This document shows positions 5,363 to 5,399 of a DNA stretch of 5,399 nt, one piece after another. The notes under the pieces were generated by a model. That model was not told where the DNA came from and did no database searches. It saw nothing but the letters and a program-made list of their open reading frames with translations. A program made the translations under genes and the position numbers. Position 1 is the first letter of the stretch. Every line of letters starts with the position of its first letter. Source of the DNA: Caryophanales bacterium UBA2298 (GTDB lineage: Bacteria; Bacillota_I; Bacilli_A; Izemoplasmatales; Hujiaoplasmataceae); assembly GCA_002345425.1 (NCBI GenBank), contig DDWA01000037.1, forward strand, positions 1-5,399, written 5' to 3'.

Positions 5363-5399
5363 ATGCACTGCTATGAAAAAGTGACTTGCCAAAGCGTGG
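5363..5399 (+). CDS. Start of a gene cut by the window end
   Basis: ATG 5363 has AGGGGGTG (5351-5358) 4 bases upstream and an extended -10 promoter before it. Only 12 full codons are visible (MHCYEKVTCQSV), which is too little to recognise. The last bases are richer in G and C than the preceding gap, so a second mobile element or other imported gene is possible but unproven. Confidence 0.5.
   Translation, partial: MHCYEKVTCQSV

Noticed and set aside
1..5399. CRISPR array, tRNA or rRNA genes
   Set aside because: No regularly spaced long repeats, and no tRNA-like cloverleaf or rRNA stretch was seen on reading both strands by eye.

Overview
The window is an AT-rich segment (the main genes look well below 35% GC) from a low-GC Gram-positive bacterium of the Bacillota. 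The basis is strong AGGAG-type ribosome binding sites, TATAAT-like -10 boxes, hairpin terminators and protein families typical of Clostridia, Erysipelotrichia and Bacilli. I cannot name the genus. It looks like an accessory region: it opens with the tail of a transposase, and two of its genes appear damaged.

Layout. 1-174 is the C-terminus of a transposase of distinctly higher GC, followed by a possible insertion-sequence end near 196-221 and an AT-rich gap. On the minus strand, a TetR-type regulator (1790-1254) and a patatin-like lipid acyl hydrolase (1235-390) form a tight two-gene operon. The regulator has an in-frame TAA as its fourth codon, directly after its well-placed start, so it is probably a fresh nonsense pseudogene. 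The 200-base divergent region holds several palindromes and four tandem 9-base units. On the plus strand follow an HTH regulator with a membrane tail (2000-2641), an overlapping 36-codon ORF (2625-2735) that looks like the stump of a DUF4097-type partner, and a terminator. Next come a radical SAM enzyme with extra C-terminal cysteines (2921-4288) and a four-helix membrane protein (4314-4865), 25 bases apart. A 37-residue single-helix peptide gene (5011-5124) follows, with its own terminator. A new gene begins at 5363 and leaves the window.

The strongest unexplained signal is regulatory. The radical SAM gene and the small peptide gene are preceded by near-identical promoters: two direct repeats of GCAA...TTG (each a CAA-N7-TTG half palindrome) exactly 20 bp apart, then 24-25 bp, then a -10 box with no good -35, then the same spacing to the start codon. 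This is how activator-driven promoters look, such as those of LytTR-type response regulators. It links the radical SAM enzyme, the membrane protein and the peptide into one proposed regulon. A peptide-modification, signalling or membrane-stress role is possible, but nothing in the sequence proves it.
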